A DNA stretch of 23,071 bases, from assembly GCA_910579495.1 (NCBI GenBank), contig CAJTVD010000020.1:1-23071 (forward strand). The letters run 5' to 3'. This document shows, in pieces, positions 1 through 6,957 of this stretch; position 1 is the stretch's first letter, and every line of letters starts with the position of its first letter. The notes under the pieces were generated by a model that saw only the letters and a program-made list of their open reading frames with translations, was not told where the DNA came from and did no database searches. The stretch comes from an uncultured Lachnospiraceae bacterium. GTDB taxonomy: Bacteria > Bacillota > Clostridia > Lachnospirales > Lachnospiraceae. Both the position numbers and the translations under genes were made by a program.

Positions 1-55
1 TTATCGGAATATGCCGCAGGGCTGTTTCTACTTTTGGCTGTCGTTTGCCGCCTTT

Positions 56-92
56 CCAATCTGGATTTTACATTTTCAAAAATTCAGATTGG
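56..92 (+). promoter_or_regulatory. Hairpin just upstream of, and touching, the first ribosome binding site
   Basis: CCAATCTG at 56-63 pairs with CAGATTGG at 85-92. The stem continues through an A/T-rich stretch with one G-T wobble and a loop of about 8 bases. The right arm ends inside the GGAGG ribosome binding site of the gene starting at 105. It could be a leftover terminator of an upstream gene or a structure that masks the ribosome binding site. Which of these it is cannot be decided from sequence. Confidence 0.4.
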
Positions 93-104
93 AGGAAATA
101 AGAA

Positions 105-476
105 ATGGCATATAACCACGGACGAGAGGACAGGAAGTGGCGTATCTGGAAAGAAGCCGAGGAAAAGGTGCTGCGGGAGTGCGGCGTTGATGAAGCGGTC
201 ATTGAGCAAATCCGCATGGAGGACAGGGCAGACTTTAATTCTAACAGGCGGTTTTACCGATGGACGAGCGGCTTCGGGGAATATCTTGAGGGAATGGCGG
301 ACACTGAACAGCAGGCAGAGCCAGATACCATTGCGGACTTACTGGACGAGATTGAGCATCCCCACGGGCTACTGGATGTGACGGGGAGTGCGGACGCAAC
401 CTTTGTTCTGGAACAGGAAAGCCGTGCGTCCAATGCTTGGAATGAGCCGATAGGAAAGAGAGGATTGATAAAATGA
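105..476 (+). pseudogene. Chimeric remnant: N-terminus of a conjugative-element sigma-like regulator fused to foreign sequence
   Basis: The first ~85 of 123 residues (beginning MAYNHGREDRKW, ending near LLDEIE) resemble the N-terminal half of the small sigma-70-like regulators found in Tn1549-type conjugative elements. The expected C-terminal helix-turn-helix (sigma region 4) is missing. Instead the frame runs into HPHGLLDVTGSADATFVLEQ, which resembles a piece of the RepA-like AAA ATPase carried by the same elements, and then a third short tail. This reads as a deletion fusion. The start is ATG 105 behind GGAGG at 91-95. The stop overlaps the next ATG as ATGA (473-476), so the original translational coupling survives. 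The family assignments come from memory of related proteins. The missing HTH is directly visible. Without its DNA-binding half the product is unlikely to act as a regulator. Confidence 0.55.
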
Positions 477-753
477 CGGATATGGAAAAGAAAGTCATGG
501 TGCGGCTGTGTGCAAAATCGTGGCAGAAACAGAACTTTACGAAACGGATAAGGAAGTTGAAAATCTGATAGGCTGGGTGTGCTTATCAGGGCAGATAAAA
601 GAAAACAATAGTATAATCCGCAATTTGACCAGGGATTATAAAAAGATTGAACTGGATTGCCGAGAGGGAGTGAGGGCGCAGTTGGAGCGTATGAAAGAAC
701 TCTGTAAAGAGCGTAATAGCCTATATGAAAAACAAAATGACTTGAAAGGGTAG
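473..753 (+). pseudogene. Small coiled-coil conjugative-element protein, frameshifted
   Basis: ATG 473 (overlapping the previous stop) opens a frame reading MTDMEKKVMVRLCAK and then falls out of register. The neighbouring frame continues smoothly as IVAETELYETDKEVENLIGW to a stop at 751-753. Restoring one A in the A-tract at 514-517 joins the two into a continuous protein of about 93 residues rich in Glu, Lys and Arg, probably a helical coiled coil. Small proteins of this kind sit next to the sigma-like regulator in Tn1549-type elements; function unknown. Alternatively a GTG at 508 could start an 81-residue protein, but no good ribosome binding site precedes it. A base missing from a short homopolymer could also be a sequencing error. 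Confidence 0.5.
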
Positions 754-790
754 AAATGGAAGAGCGAGGAATCGTAAGAACGATAAAAAT

Positions 791-829
791 ATATGGGGTT
801 TGGCGGGTGTCATGCCCCATATTTTGTTG
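791..829 (+). terminator. Intrinsic terminator after the conjugative-element remnants
   Basis: ATATGGGG at 791-798 pairs with CCCCATAT at 815-822 around a 16-base loop, followed by a T-rich stretch (TTTGTTGT). It lies between the end of the remnant at 753 and the next gene at 902, so it would stop transcription of the remnants. Confidence 0.6.
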
Positions 830-855
830 TATATGGAGCGCGGAAGTGATATAAT
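827..855 (+). promoter_or_regulatory. Candidate sigma-A promoter for the nucleotidyltransferase-like gene
   Basis: A -35-like TTGTAT at 827-832 and a perfect -10 TATAAT at 850-855 are separated by 17 bp. This ends 46 bases before the ATG at 902 and directly follows the terminator, so the downstream gene probably has its own transcript. Confidence 0.5.
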
Positions 856-901
856 TAAATTTACCAATTTGAGTTGAAAATGGATTGGAGGAGTGGAAAG
901 T

Positions 902-1408
902 ATGAATGACATTGTTTGGAGAGTTAAAGAAGCCGTATTAAAAAGTAATTTACAGTTTTCATCGAAACCGATTTTAATAGGTGGACAAGCTATGGAATAT
1001 TATGATATACGAAAATCGGGGAAAGATATTGATTTTGTTATAACAGATAAAGATTATCAGATCCTAGCAGAAAAATATCCTGAGAAACGAAAGGACTTAT
1101 ACGGCGATTTAGGTGTGGTGGTTGATGAATTTGAAATTTGGAGAAGTATTGCTCATCTTGACTATGACTTTTTTAGAAAAGAAGCTGTTGACGAAGGGGA
1201 TATTTTCGTAATATCAATTGATAGGCTTTTGTGGACAAGAGTGTGTGCTATGGACGTTGAAAAGTACTTGAATGATTTGAAATTAATGAAAGAGTATTAT
1301 TATAAAAAATATACAAACCAGCAATATCATAAGGAAGCCTTGCTACATGAAAATTCATATAAAAAAATGAATGGTGTTGTATTCAGTGGAAAGTATGAAG
1401 ATGATTAA
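902..1408 (+). CDS. Nucleotidyltransferase-fold (MNT/AbiEii-like) protein
   Basis: A 168-residue protein with LIGGQAMEYY near residue 26 followed by KDIDFVI. This is the Gly-Gly then Asp-x-Asp arrangement of minimal nucleotidyltransferase folds, where the two acidic residues bind metal for nucleotide transfer. The family covers antibiotic-modifying enzymes, AbiEii-type toxins and housekeeping-like proteins, so no substrate can be given. ATG 902 is chosen over the in-frame GTG 893 because GGAGGA at 887-892 overlaps or abuts the GTG but sits 9 bases before the ATG. A promoter and the upstream terminator make it a single-gene unit. No AbiEi-like antitoxin partner is visible next to it, which weakens a toxin-antitoxin reading. 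Confidence 0.65.
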   Translation: MNDIVWRVKEAVLKSNLQFSSKPILIGGQAMEYYDIRKSGKDIDFVITDKDYQILAEKYPEKRKDLYGDLGVVVDEFEIWRSIAHLDYDFFRKEAVDEGDIFVISIDRLLWTRVCAMDVEKYLNDLKLMKEYYYKKYTNQQYHKEALLHENSYKKMNGVVFSGKYEDD

Positions 1409-1576
1409 GGTGTTTGCTGAAAAGTTATTGCCATTAGTATAGGGATTAGAGTGTTTATCAATTTCTTCCTTAGTAATATAAAAAATTGGATTAGTAAGGC
1501 AAGGTGAAGAGATTGGAAAGAAATGATGTGAAGGTTGTAGGTAACGTAAAAATATCTGAGCAGGAAGGAAAGCGAG
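1409..1576. other. Short gap, nothing recognised
   Basis: This A/T-rich stretch of about 170 bases has only short open frames and no convincing structure. A reading frame across 1529-1600 could be upstream debris of the following small ORF, but I see no start or motif that supports a gene. Confidence 0.3.
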
Positions 1577-1780
1577 GTGGTAGATATTATGATGGTATTA
1601 TATGATGAAGAAGAGATCATGCGGTCATATGCCGAAAGCGAGAGGCATGATGCACGGTATGATGAGAAGGTTGAGACAGCCAAAAGATTTTTGGGAATGG
1701 AAAAGCTATCTTATGAAGAAATTGCTGCTGGTTCTGGGCTTTCAGTTGAGGAAGTTGAAGAATTAGCAGGTGGTCTATAG
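1577..1780 (+). pseudogene. Possible C-terminal tail fragment of an Rpn-family nuclease/transposase
   Basis: 67 codons from GTG 1577, very rich in Glu and Arg, ending in an amphipathic helix-turn-helix-like tail (LSYEEIAAGSGLSVEEVEELA). This tail resembles the C-terminal end of Rpn/PD-(D/E)XK nuclease-family putative transposases, while the catalytic domain is absent. An in-frame stop about 40 bases upstream shows the frame is closed there. A terminator follows at 1820. It may be a decayed copy or a tiny expressed protein. An intact Rpn-type gene lies ~600 bases downstream, consistent with repeated visits by this family. Confidence 0.4.
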
Positions 1781-1819
1781 CTTGCATAAGCAATCATAAA
1801 GTTAATAGCAGATGATAAT

Positions 1820-1857
1820 AAAAGCAGGAAACCTTATAAAAGGCCTCCTGCTTTTTA
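1820..1857 (+). terminator. Intrinsic terminator
   Basis: AAAAGCAGG at 1820-1828 pairs with CCTGCTTTTT at 1847-1856, with a second short pairing (CCTT/AAGG) in the loop. The T run makes a good rho-independent terminator after the small ORF ending at 1780. The matching A run means it could also work in reverse. Confidence 0.75.
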
Positions 1858-2052
1858 TGTGATGCAATTACTGAAAAGGTATGTGAAAGGATGTGTTTCA
1901 AAAACGAACGTTATTGGAACTGATTTAAGGTTGTAAAAATATAACCTGGAAAGCGGGTGTATTGAAAGAAACTTTGTCCCAAAACCCGTTTCAAAATAAA
2001 GGTTCCATATTCTTATATGTTATTGATACATTTAAATAGAAAGGAATACATC

Positions 2053-2300
2053 ATGAAAAACTATATTTTTGGATATGCACGTGTAAGCACGGAGGCACAG
2101 AACATTGACAGACAGCATGATGCCCTTAAGGAATATGGTGCTGATATAATCTATAATGAGAAGATGACTGGTACAAAAAAGAATGTCCGGAACTGGCTAA
2201 GCTGATTGACAGAATTATTCCAAAAGAAGGGGGTGCATCTGGTTTCCTTAAAAGAAAATATTGATACTGGCACTCCTGCCGGAAAACAAAATGTGGTAGT
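2053..2300 (+). pseudogene. Serine recombinase (resolvase/invertase), internally deleted and frameshifted
   Basis: ATG 2053 behind AAGGA gives IFGYARVSTEAQNIDRQ, the N-terminal catalytic motif of small serine recombinases, with Ser in YARVST as the nucleophile. After TGTKK the frame breaks. Adding one A to the six-A tract at 2175-2180 restores GTKKECPELAKLIDR, and after a stop the original frame resumes as LTELFQKKGVHLVSLKENID. Resolvases normally have roughly 25 residues (VVESLSRLGRS-type) between these two blocks, so an internal segment is gone. A short stretch similar to both flanks suggests deletion by microhomology. Homology ends after TPAGKQN, so the DNA-binding C-terminus is lost too. 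It is certainly inactive. Confidence 0.8.
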
Positions 2301-2393
2301 GCCGAAGAAATTGTGCTATACTATTTTCAAAAGATACCCATATCCATTTTTAATTTTAGTCTGTCAGATAGGTTTTGGGAGGAGAATATAATA

Positions 2394-3461
2394 ATGGATA
2401 TTCAGGATAATAAAGTAGCAGATGGGAAAATATCAGAAAATATAAATGAGAATATGGCTGATATTTTCGACAGTGTATTTAAAACGCTTTTACAAAGGTT
2501 CCCAAAACTTGCAGTGGCATTGATAAATGAAGTGTTTCATGTTGATTACGGAGAGGACGAAGTAATTATCCAAGGCAGGAATGAGTACCATAGTTCAGAG
2601 GGCAAGGTAATCAATGATGCTATGCTCAGGATAAGGAATAAGATTTACCATATTGAATGCCAGAGTACAAGTGATGGGTTGATGGTCATACGTATGATAG
2701 AGTATGATTTTAAAATTGCTTTGGAAGAGACAAGAAACATTTTAGTGAATGAACTGAAAAAGAAATCTGGGGAAAGAAGCAAAGAACCCCTCAGTTTTCA
2801 GTTTCCCCAATCTTGTATGATATGTGTAAGATCAGGAATAGAGAAAGAAGAAACTTTAAAACTGCAGATTATTATGCCCAATGGACAAAAAGTACTGTAT
2901 GAAGTGCCGATTGTACAGGTACAGAATTTTTCCAAAGAGGATATGTTCAAGAAAAGGCTTCTGATATTGATACCGTTCTATGTGTTGCGATATGAGAAAG
3001 ACATAAAAGCTGGAAAAAATGAAATCTTGGGCAAACTCAAGAAGGAATATGAATATATTAAAGAACAGCTTATTACAGAAGGAAGTTCCATAAATGAGCC
3101 AAGGGTGTATTATGATCTTGCTTTATTGTCGCAGAAAATTTTAGACTATATAGGAAAAGGCAATGAAGAATATAAGGAAAGGATGGGAAATATTATGGGT
3201 GGAGTCATATTAGAGATGGAATCAGATAAGATATGGGATAAGGCATGGAATACGGCATGGAATACGGCATGGAATAAATCGGGTCAGTACGCAGATTCGC
3301 GCCGACAGATATTATGCGTTGATAATATGGTGAAAAAAATGAATATGTCTTTAGAAAAGGCATGTGAAATTCAGAACATTACTGTAGATGATTATCAAAA
3401 TGCAATAAAATTTGTTCATGAGATAGAGGAAAACGGAATGTCTAGGGCAGATAATTTGTAG
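2394..3461 (+). CDS. Rpn-family PD-(D/E)XK nuclease / putative transposase
   Basis: A 355-residue protein whose N-terminal ~200 residues match the Rpn/PDDEXK-nuclease-transposase family: an acidic residue (NDAML) followed by the HIECQST strand, the E-x-Q active-site motif of PD-(D/E)XK nucleases, then DGLMVIRMIEYD. Family members promote RecA-independent recombination in E. coli and are common as lone genes in Clostridia. ATG 2394 is preferred over the upstream ATG 2313 because GGGAGGAG at 2377-2384 lies 9 bases before it. The upstream 27 codons cross recombinase debris. The C-terminal region holds three 12-bp tandem repeats encoding a Trp-Asn-Thr-Ala-like unit and ends in a helical tail. It appears intact, so it may still act as a nuclease in a region full of rearranged genes. 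Confidence 0.75.
   Translation: MDIQDNKVADGKISENINENMADIFDSVFKTLLQRFPKLAVALINEVFHVDYGEDEVIIQGRNEYHSSEGKVINDAMLRIRNKIYHIECQSTSDGLMVIRMIEYDFKIALEETRNILVNELKKKSGERSKEPLSFQFPQSCMICVRSGIEKEETLKLQIIMPNGQKVLYEVPIVQVQNFSKEDMFKKRLLILIPFYVLRYEKDIKAGKNEILGKLKKEYEYIKEQLITEGSSINEPRVYYDLALLSQKILDYIGKGNEEYKERMGNIMGGVILEMESDKIWDKAWNTAWNTAWNKSGQYADSRRQILCVDNMVKKMNMSLEKACEIQNITVDDYQNAIKFVHEIEENGMSRADNL
3242..3277 (+). repeat. Three 12-bp tandem repeats inside the Rpn-type gene
   Basis: The unit GGCATGGAATAC occurs at 3242-3253 and 3254-3265, and with its last base changed at 3266-3277. The unit length is a multiple of three, so copy-number change keeps the frame. It encodes a repeating Ala-Trp-Asn-Thr pattern in the variable C-terminal part. 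A degenerate extra copy may precede it. Confidence 0.8.
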
Positions 3462-3555
3462 AAAGATATGAGAAGTAGCGTGACCTTATTTTGACCTTGA
3501 AAAATCTGGAACAAGCTGCTTTTAAAGAATAAATGGAATAAAATTTGCTTCAAAA

Positions 3556-3599
3556 GCCTCGCCTTTGCTGAACATCATGCGCTTGCCGGAAGGCGAGGC
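3556..3599. repeat. 10-bp perfect inverted repeat with 24-bp loop
   Basis: GCCTCGCCTT at 3556-3565 and AAGGCGAGGC at 3590-3599 are exact reverse complements. No T tract follows, so it is a poor terminator for either strand. It sits at the start of the gene-debris segment and could be a terminator relic or an element end. Confidence 0.55.
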
Positions 3600-3732
3600 G
3601 TTTGCCCTGGCATATAAAATAGCTGGGCAGAACAAGGATACTACTGCATTCTACAGATTTTGGGAATTATTATCCAAGGCGCTTACAAACGGACAAGCTA
3701 TTATACGCACGATTTGTAGAACTCGGTGGTAA
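3577..3732 (+). pseudogene. Unrecognised ORF fragment (51 codons)
   Basis: The frame from ATG 3577 reads MRLPEGEAFALAYK then AFYRFWELLSKALTNGQ, protein-like composition that fades into nonsense near the stop at 3730-3732. The ATG lies inside the loop of the inverted repeat and has no clear ribosome binding site. I do not recognise the protein. It looks like part of a longer helical protein cut at both ends, but it could be chance. Confidence 0.25.
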
Positions 3733-3871
3733 ACCTTTGCAGGAACACCCTCTTTCATTTGTCCTACAAGGAAGTGCTTATCTGAACGATTGGTTTAATA
3801 ATGGAATTGTTACAAAGATACCACTAAATCGTATTTCTTCATCATTATATAGAAGTGCAGGTCTGGGATGA
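3683..3871 (+). pseudogene. Headless ORF fragment of an unrecognised protein
   Basis: In a second frame, codons 3683-3871 read LLYARFVELGGKPLQEHPLS then FVLQGSAYLNDWFNNGIVTK, convincing protein-like sequence with no start codon. The open frame extends back only to a TAG at 3620-3622 through meaningless sequence. This looks like the N-proximal part of a small conserved hypothetical protein that lost its start when joined to the preceding fragment. Function unknown. Confidence 0.4.
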
Positions 3872-3886
3872 CGAATGCGTAAGAAC

Positions 3887-4164
3887 ATGAATAATTTGAT
3901 ATTAGTATCTCCAACAAAAGAGCATGAATCGCAAGTAATGGAATTCTGTGAAGAAATGCTGAAAAACGGCGAGGGCTTTTATGGGTGTTCTGGTTTAAAT
4001 AGTGTGTCTAGCTATGACGAATGACTGGGTTATGAGGGAAGATTTAAACGTCTTGGTTGGACTCCGTCTGCTATAGTGTTCGGCCATCGGAGCGCAAAAA
4101 AGGTTATGCCTGTCAAATGTTGTTGGTTGCTATGTGCCGTATTTTTGTAGAAAACAGAGAATAA
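3887..4164 (+). pseudogene. GNAT family N-acetyltransferase, inactivated
   Basis: ATG 3887 opens MNNLILVSPTKEHESQV, then GLNSVSSYDE, then TGA at 4022 exactly where a Trp codon (TGG) is expected. The frame then continues as LGYEGRFKRLGWTPSAIVF. A jump to another frame gives RPSERKKGYACQMLL, the acetyl-CoA-binding motif A of GNAT enzymes, and VENRE before the stop at 4162-4164. The part between SAIVF and RPSERKKGYA, which normally carries the central strands, is missing. So there is one nonsense mutation plus an internal deletion with frameshift. It cannot make an active enzyme. Confidence 0.7.
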
Positions 4165-4205
4165 AAGTGATATGATCTATGTAGTGTTCTAAGGAGAATA
4201 AAGGC

Positions 4206-4730
4206 ATGGAATATACATTTGAAACAGAGCATCTGAGGATTAGAAAATTTAAGATGGAAGATGCCAAATGCTTATACGAAAATCATTTGGAAGAAGAAGT
4301 AAAAAAATGGATCCCAAATGAAAGCTATGCAGATTTGGAAGAAGCCCAAGAGGCGGTCAAATTCTATGTAGACTGTGTGAATGGCAGACATTTACCATAT
4401 GTATTCGCTGTTGAACTGAAAGAAACAGGTGAATTGATAGGCGATACGGGTGTAAATGAGGTTGAAGGAAATCCCAATGAGGTAGAAATAGGTTATGGGA
4501 TATGTAAGAAGTATAGCGGGAACGGATATGCGGCTGAATTATTAAAAGCTATGACAGAGTTTATAACAGGAACTTTTGGAGTAAACGTTTTATATGGACG
4601 TGTTATGGCTGGGAATAATGCCTCTGTGAGAGTTCTCCAAAAGAATGGTTATGAATTTGTTAAGGAAGAATTTGGGGCGGAAGATGACCCTTATGGTAAC
4701 GGAATGTTGGTCTATAAGAAAGAATGTTAA
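4206..4730 (+). CDS. GNAT family N-acetyltransferase (RimJ/RimL-like)
   Basis: A 174-residue acetyl-CoA-dependent acetyltransferase. It opens with FETEHLRIRKFKMEDAK, typical of the RimJ/RimL subgroup. The acetyl-CoA site is at EIGYGICKKYSGNGYAAELL (about residues 97-116), followed by NNASVRVLQKNGYEFV, the late motif that packs on the cofactor. Acceptors in this group include ribosomal-protein N-termini, antibiotics and small amines; none can be chosen here. A purine-rich AAGGAG precedes the ATG by about 9 bases. The enzyme looks complete. Its stop is 24 bases before the methyltransferase ATG, suggesting co-transcription. Confidence 0.85.
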   Translation: MEYTFETEHLRIRKFKMEDAKCLYENHLEEEVKKWIPNESYADLEEAQEAVKFYVDCVNGRHLPYVFAVELKETGELIGDTGVNEVEGNPNEVEIGYGICKKYSGNGYAAELLKAMTEFITGTFGVNVLYGRVMAGNNASVRVLQKNGYEFVKEEFGAEDDPYGNGMLVYKKEC

Positions 4731-4754
4731 ACCGGGATTGCTGGAGGCGTGGTT

Positions 4755-5450
4755 ATGAATTTCATTGATACAATAGATGACTTATTTAATATGCTTGACA
4801 GGTATACAGAAGGGGTAGATTGGGATAATTTTTATATTAAACGGGATAAGCCTGCCCCATTTTTAAAGTATAATAAACTGCCGGATAAATGTGTTGTTGA
4901 TTTTATAAGAGGGCATGATATTAAAAATGCTTGTGAATTTGGCTGCGGAGAAGGGCGCAACGCAATTTATCTTGCTAAAAATGATGTTGATACAGAAGCA
5001 TATGATCTCTCAGAGATTGCAATAGAAAATGCAAAAAGGAACGCGAGAGAAAGTAAGGCGGATAAAGTAGCCTTTAAAGCAGGGAATATTTTTGCATTAG
5101 ATTTCGCAGATAAGAAGTTCGGTTTGGTAATAGACAGTGGTATTTTTCACCATTTGCCGCCGCATAGGCGTTTACAATATAGGGATATTGTATCGAGTAT
5201 ATTAGCAGAAAACGGTTATTTTGTTTTGTTGTGCTTTGCGGCAGGGGAAGATGGCGCTGATGAAGTAGATGATTATGAGTTTTACAGGAGCAGGCAAACA
5301 GGAGCCGCATTTACGGAAGAAAGATTGAAAGTGTTTTGGGGAGAAAAATTCGATATTGTAGATTTGCGGAAAGGAGAGAATATTGCAGATGGCCAAATGT
5401 GGGAGAGTGAGTATTTATATATATGTTTGTTCCAAAATGTAAAAGGATAG
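4755..5450 (+). CDS. Class I SAM-dependent methyltransferase
   Basis: A 231-residue Rossmann-fold methyltransferase. Motif I CEFGCGEGRNAIYLA (about residues 56-70) binds S-adenosylmethionine. AYDLSEIAIENAKRNA supplies the acidic residue for the ribose, and DSGIFHHLPPHRR is motif IV with the common FHHLP loop, followed by a LAENGYFVLLCF strand. It resembles TehB/UbiE-like small-molecule methyltransferases; the substrate cannot be deduced. ATG 4755 is chosen over GTG 4749 because GGAGG at 4743-4747 is 7 bases from the ATG and only 1 base from the GTG. Confidence 0.85.
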   Translation: MNFIDTIDDLFNMLDRYTEGVDWDNFYIKRDKPAPFLKYNKLPDKCVVDFIRGHDIKNACEFGCGEGRNAIYLAKNDVDTEAYDLSEIAIENAKRNARESKADKVAFKAGNIFALDFADKKFGLVIDSGIFHHLPPHRRLQYRDIVSSILAENGYFVLLCFAAGEDGADEVDDYEFYRSRQTGAAFTEERLKVFWGEKFDIVDLRKGENIADGQMWESEYLYICLFQNVKG

Positions 5451-5580
5451 GGAAGAGATGATGGGGTATAAAATACGTGCATTAAAAAAATGGGTCCAAG
5501 AATACTTTTGCCCATGCAAGATAGCGGGCATATAGAATTCTGTATGGGCAACAGACCAAGATTTAGGGAGACAAGATAAC

Positions 5581-6177
5581 GTGAATACACCAACATTGGA
5601 AACAGAACGCTTGCTTTTAAGGAGATTTACGGAAAGAGATATGGAAGCTCTTTTCTTAATTTTGAAAGATGAAGAAGCCAATAGATTTTTGCCCTGGTAT
5701 ACCTTGAAAAGCCTTGAAGAAACAATAAAGTTTTATGAAGAAAGATATGCTTTAAAATATGGATTCCCACAAGGCTATGCGTATGCAATCTGTTTGAAAG
5801 AAAATAATTTCCCAATTGGTTACGTCAATGTCAGCATGGAAGAAGATCATGATTTTGGTTATGGGCTCCGTAAGGAATTTTGGCACAGGGGAATTGTTAC
5901 AGAAGCAGGTAAAGCAGTAGCCGGACAAGTTAAAAAAGATGGACTGCCTTATATTACGGCGACACATGATAGGAATAATCCAAGGAGCGGCAGCGTTATG
6001 CAAAAGGTAGGTATGAGATACTGTTATTCCTATGAGGAACAATGGCAGCCAAAGGATATTCCTGTCATATTCAGGATGTATCAACTCAACTTTGATGGTA
6101 ACGACGGTTTTGTGTATAAGAAATATTGGAATATGTATAGCAATCATTTCATTGAAAATGCAGGGCCAAAAATGTAA
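5581..6177 (+). CDS. GNAT family N-acetyltransferase with GTG start
   Basis: A 198-residue RimJ/RimL-like acetyltransferase starting at GTG 5581, with a weak AGGGAG about 11 bases upstream. It begins TPTLETERLLLRRFTERDM, carries DFGYGLRKEFWHRGIVTEAG as the acetyl-CoA motif (about residues 96-115), and NNPRSGSVMQKVGM as the late motif. No ATG occurs near a ribosome binding site, so GTG is the natural start. The 130 bases before it contain only short peptide fragments. The substrate is unknown. It differs clearly from the GNAT at 4206 outside the motifs and is not a recent duplicate. Confidence 0.8.
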   Translation: MNTPTLETERLLLRRFTERDMEALFLILKDEEANRFLPWYTLKSLEETIKFYEERYALKYGFPQGYAYAICLKENNFPIGYVNVSMEEDHDFGYGLRKEFWHRGIVTEAGKAVAGQVKKDGLPYITATHDRNNPRSGSVMQKVGMRYCYSYEEQWQPKDIPVIFRMYQLNFDGNDGFVYKKYWNMYSNHFIENAGPKM

Positions 6178-6196
6178 GCTGGAAGGGCAAATATAA

Positions 6197-6300
6197 ATGG
6201 GACAGGGAAGAATTATTGTAATAACTGGATTGCCAGGAACTGGAAAACAGGGGGCAAGTGGTATGGCCCAATTGGCCAACCGGACTTTGGAGGAGGAACC
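6197..6300 (+). pseudogene. N-terminal stub of a second P-loop kinase/ATPase
   Basis: ATG 6197 with GGAAGG about 10 bases upstream encodes MGQGRIIVITGLPGTGK, a textbook first strand and P-loop. The residue after Lys is Gln, not Ser/Thr, and the sequence then becomes unrelated. The frame runs into the next gene, which has its own P-loop in another frame. This looks like the head of a nucleotide kinase whose body was deleted when the following gene joined. Open frame alone would continue past 6300, but the recognisable part ends near 6250. Confidence 0.5.
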
Positions 6301-6302
6301 GT

Positions 6303-6818
6303 ATGATTGTTTTGATAATGGGAGCGTCACATACAGGGAAGACAGTACTTGCCCAGAAATTACTTGAAAAATATAAATACCCGTATCTGTCAATAGACCA
6401 CTTAAAGATGGGGCTTATCCGCAGCGGAAACACTACCCTTACCCCTATGAGTGATGACAAAGAGCTGACGGATTATTTATGGCCAATTGTGTGTGAAATG
6501 ATTAAAACAGCTATTGAGAATAGTCAAAATCTCATTGTTGAAGGGTGTTATATTCCTTTTAGCTGGCGGGAAGATTTTGGGCCGGAGTATTTAAAAAACA
6601 TAAAATATTTTTGCTTAGTTATGAGCAATAAATATATCACCAATCATTTTAATGACATCAAAAAGTATGCAAATGCTGTAGAAAACAGAATGGAAGATGG
6701 GAGCTGTACAATAGAAACAGTGCTTAGGGATAATGCCGAAATTTTGGAGCAGTGCCGGAACTATAATGTCAATTATCTCCTGATTGACGATGAATATCAA
6801 GTTGACATTGAACTATAA
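6303..6818 (+). CDS. P-loop kinase-like (adenylate kinase-fold) protein
   Basis: A 171-residue protein with Walker A GASHTGKT at residues ~7-14, followed by YPYLSIDHLKMGLIRSG, where the Asp after the second strand typifies small-molecule kinases of the adenylate-kinase/gluconate-kinase type. LIVEGCYIPFSW follows, and a polar helical C-terminus. Phosphoryl acceptor unknown; aminoglycoside or nucleoside phosphorylation is possible but unsupported. ATG 6303 lies just after GGAGGAGG at 6288-6296 and begins the fold directly. An ATG-less extension to 6258 would add 15 residues with no fold role. Confidence 0.7.
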   Translation: MIVLIMGASHTGKTVLAQKLLEKYKYPYLSIDHLKMGLIRSGNTTLTPMSDDKELTDYLWPIVCEMIKTAIENSQNLIVEGCYIPFSWREDFGPEYLKNIKYFCLVMSNKYITNHFNDIKKYANAVENRMEDGSCTIETVLRDNAEILEQCRNYNVNYLLIDDEYQVDIEL

Positions 6819-6892
6819 ACGGCAGGGAGGGAATGTGTGCAAATCCAATGCCCCAAAGGATATGCTAACATCTGCAAAACCATTCCGGGAAG

Positions 6893-6925
6893 AAAAGCGC
6901 TTATAAAAATCTAAGCGCTTTTCCG
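6893..6925. terminator. Bidirectional terminator between convergent genes
   Basis: AAAAGCGCTTA at 6893-6903 and TAAGCGCTTTT at 6912-6922 are perfect 11-bp inverted repeats around an 8-base loop. They are flanked by outer CCGGG copies and carry T runs readable on both strands. The structure lies between the kinase-like gene (plus) and the MerR-type gene (minus), so it can serve both. Confidence 0.7.
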
Positions 6926-6957
6926 GGAACCATGGCTGTTAAGGGCCGGGGCACATA

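Noticed and set aside
902..1408. AbiEii-type toxin of a toxin-antitoxin pair
   Set aside because: The fold fits, but no antitoxin gene is next to it; only the fold is called.
5451..5580. Short frames between the methyltransferase and the second GNAT
   Set aside because: One reads protein-like residues (GHIEFCMGNRPRF) but has no start and no recognisable family; possibly debris, too weak to annotate.
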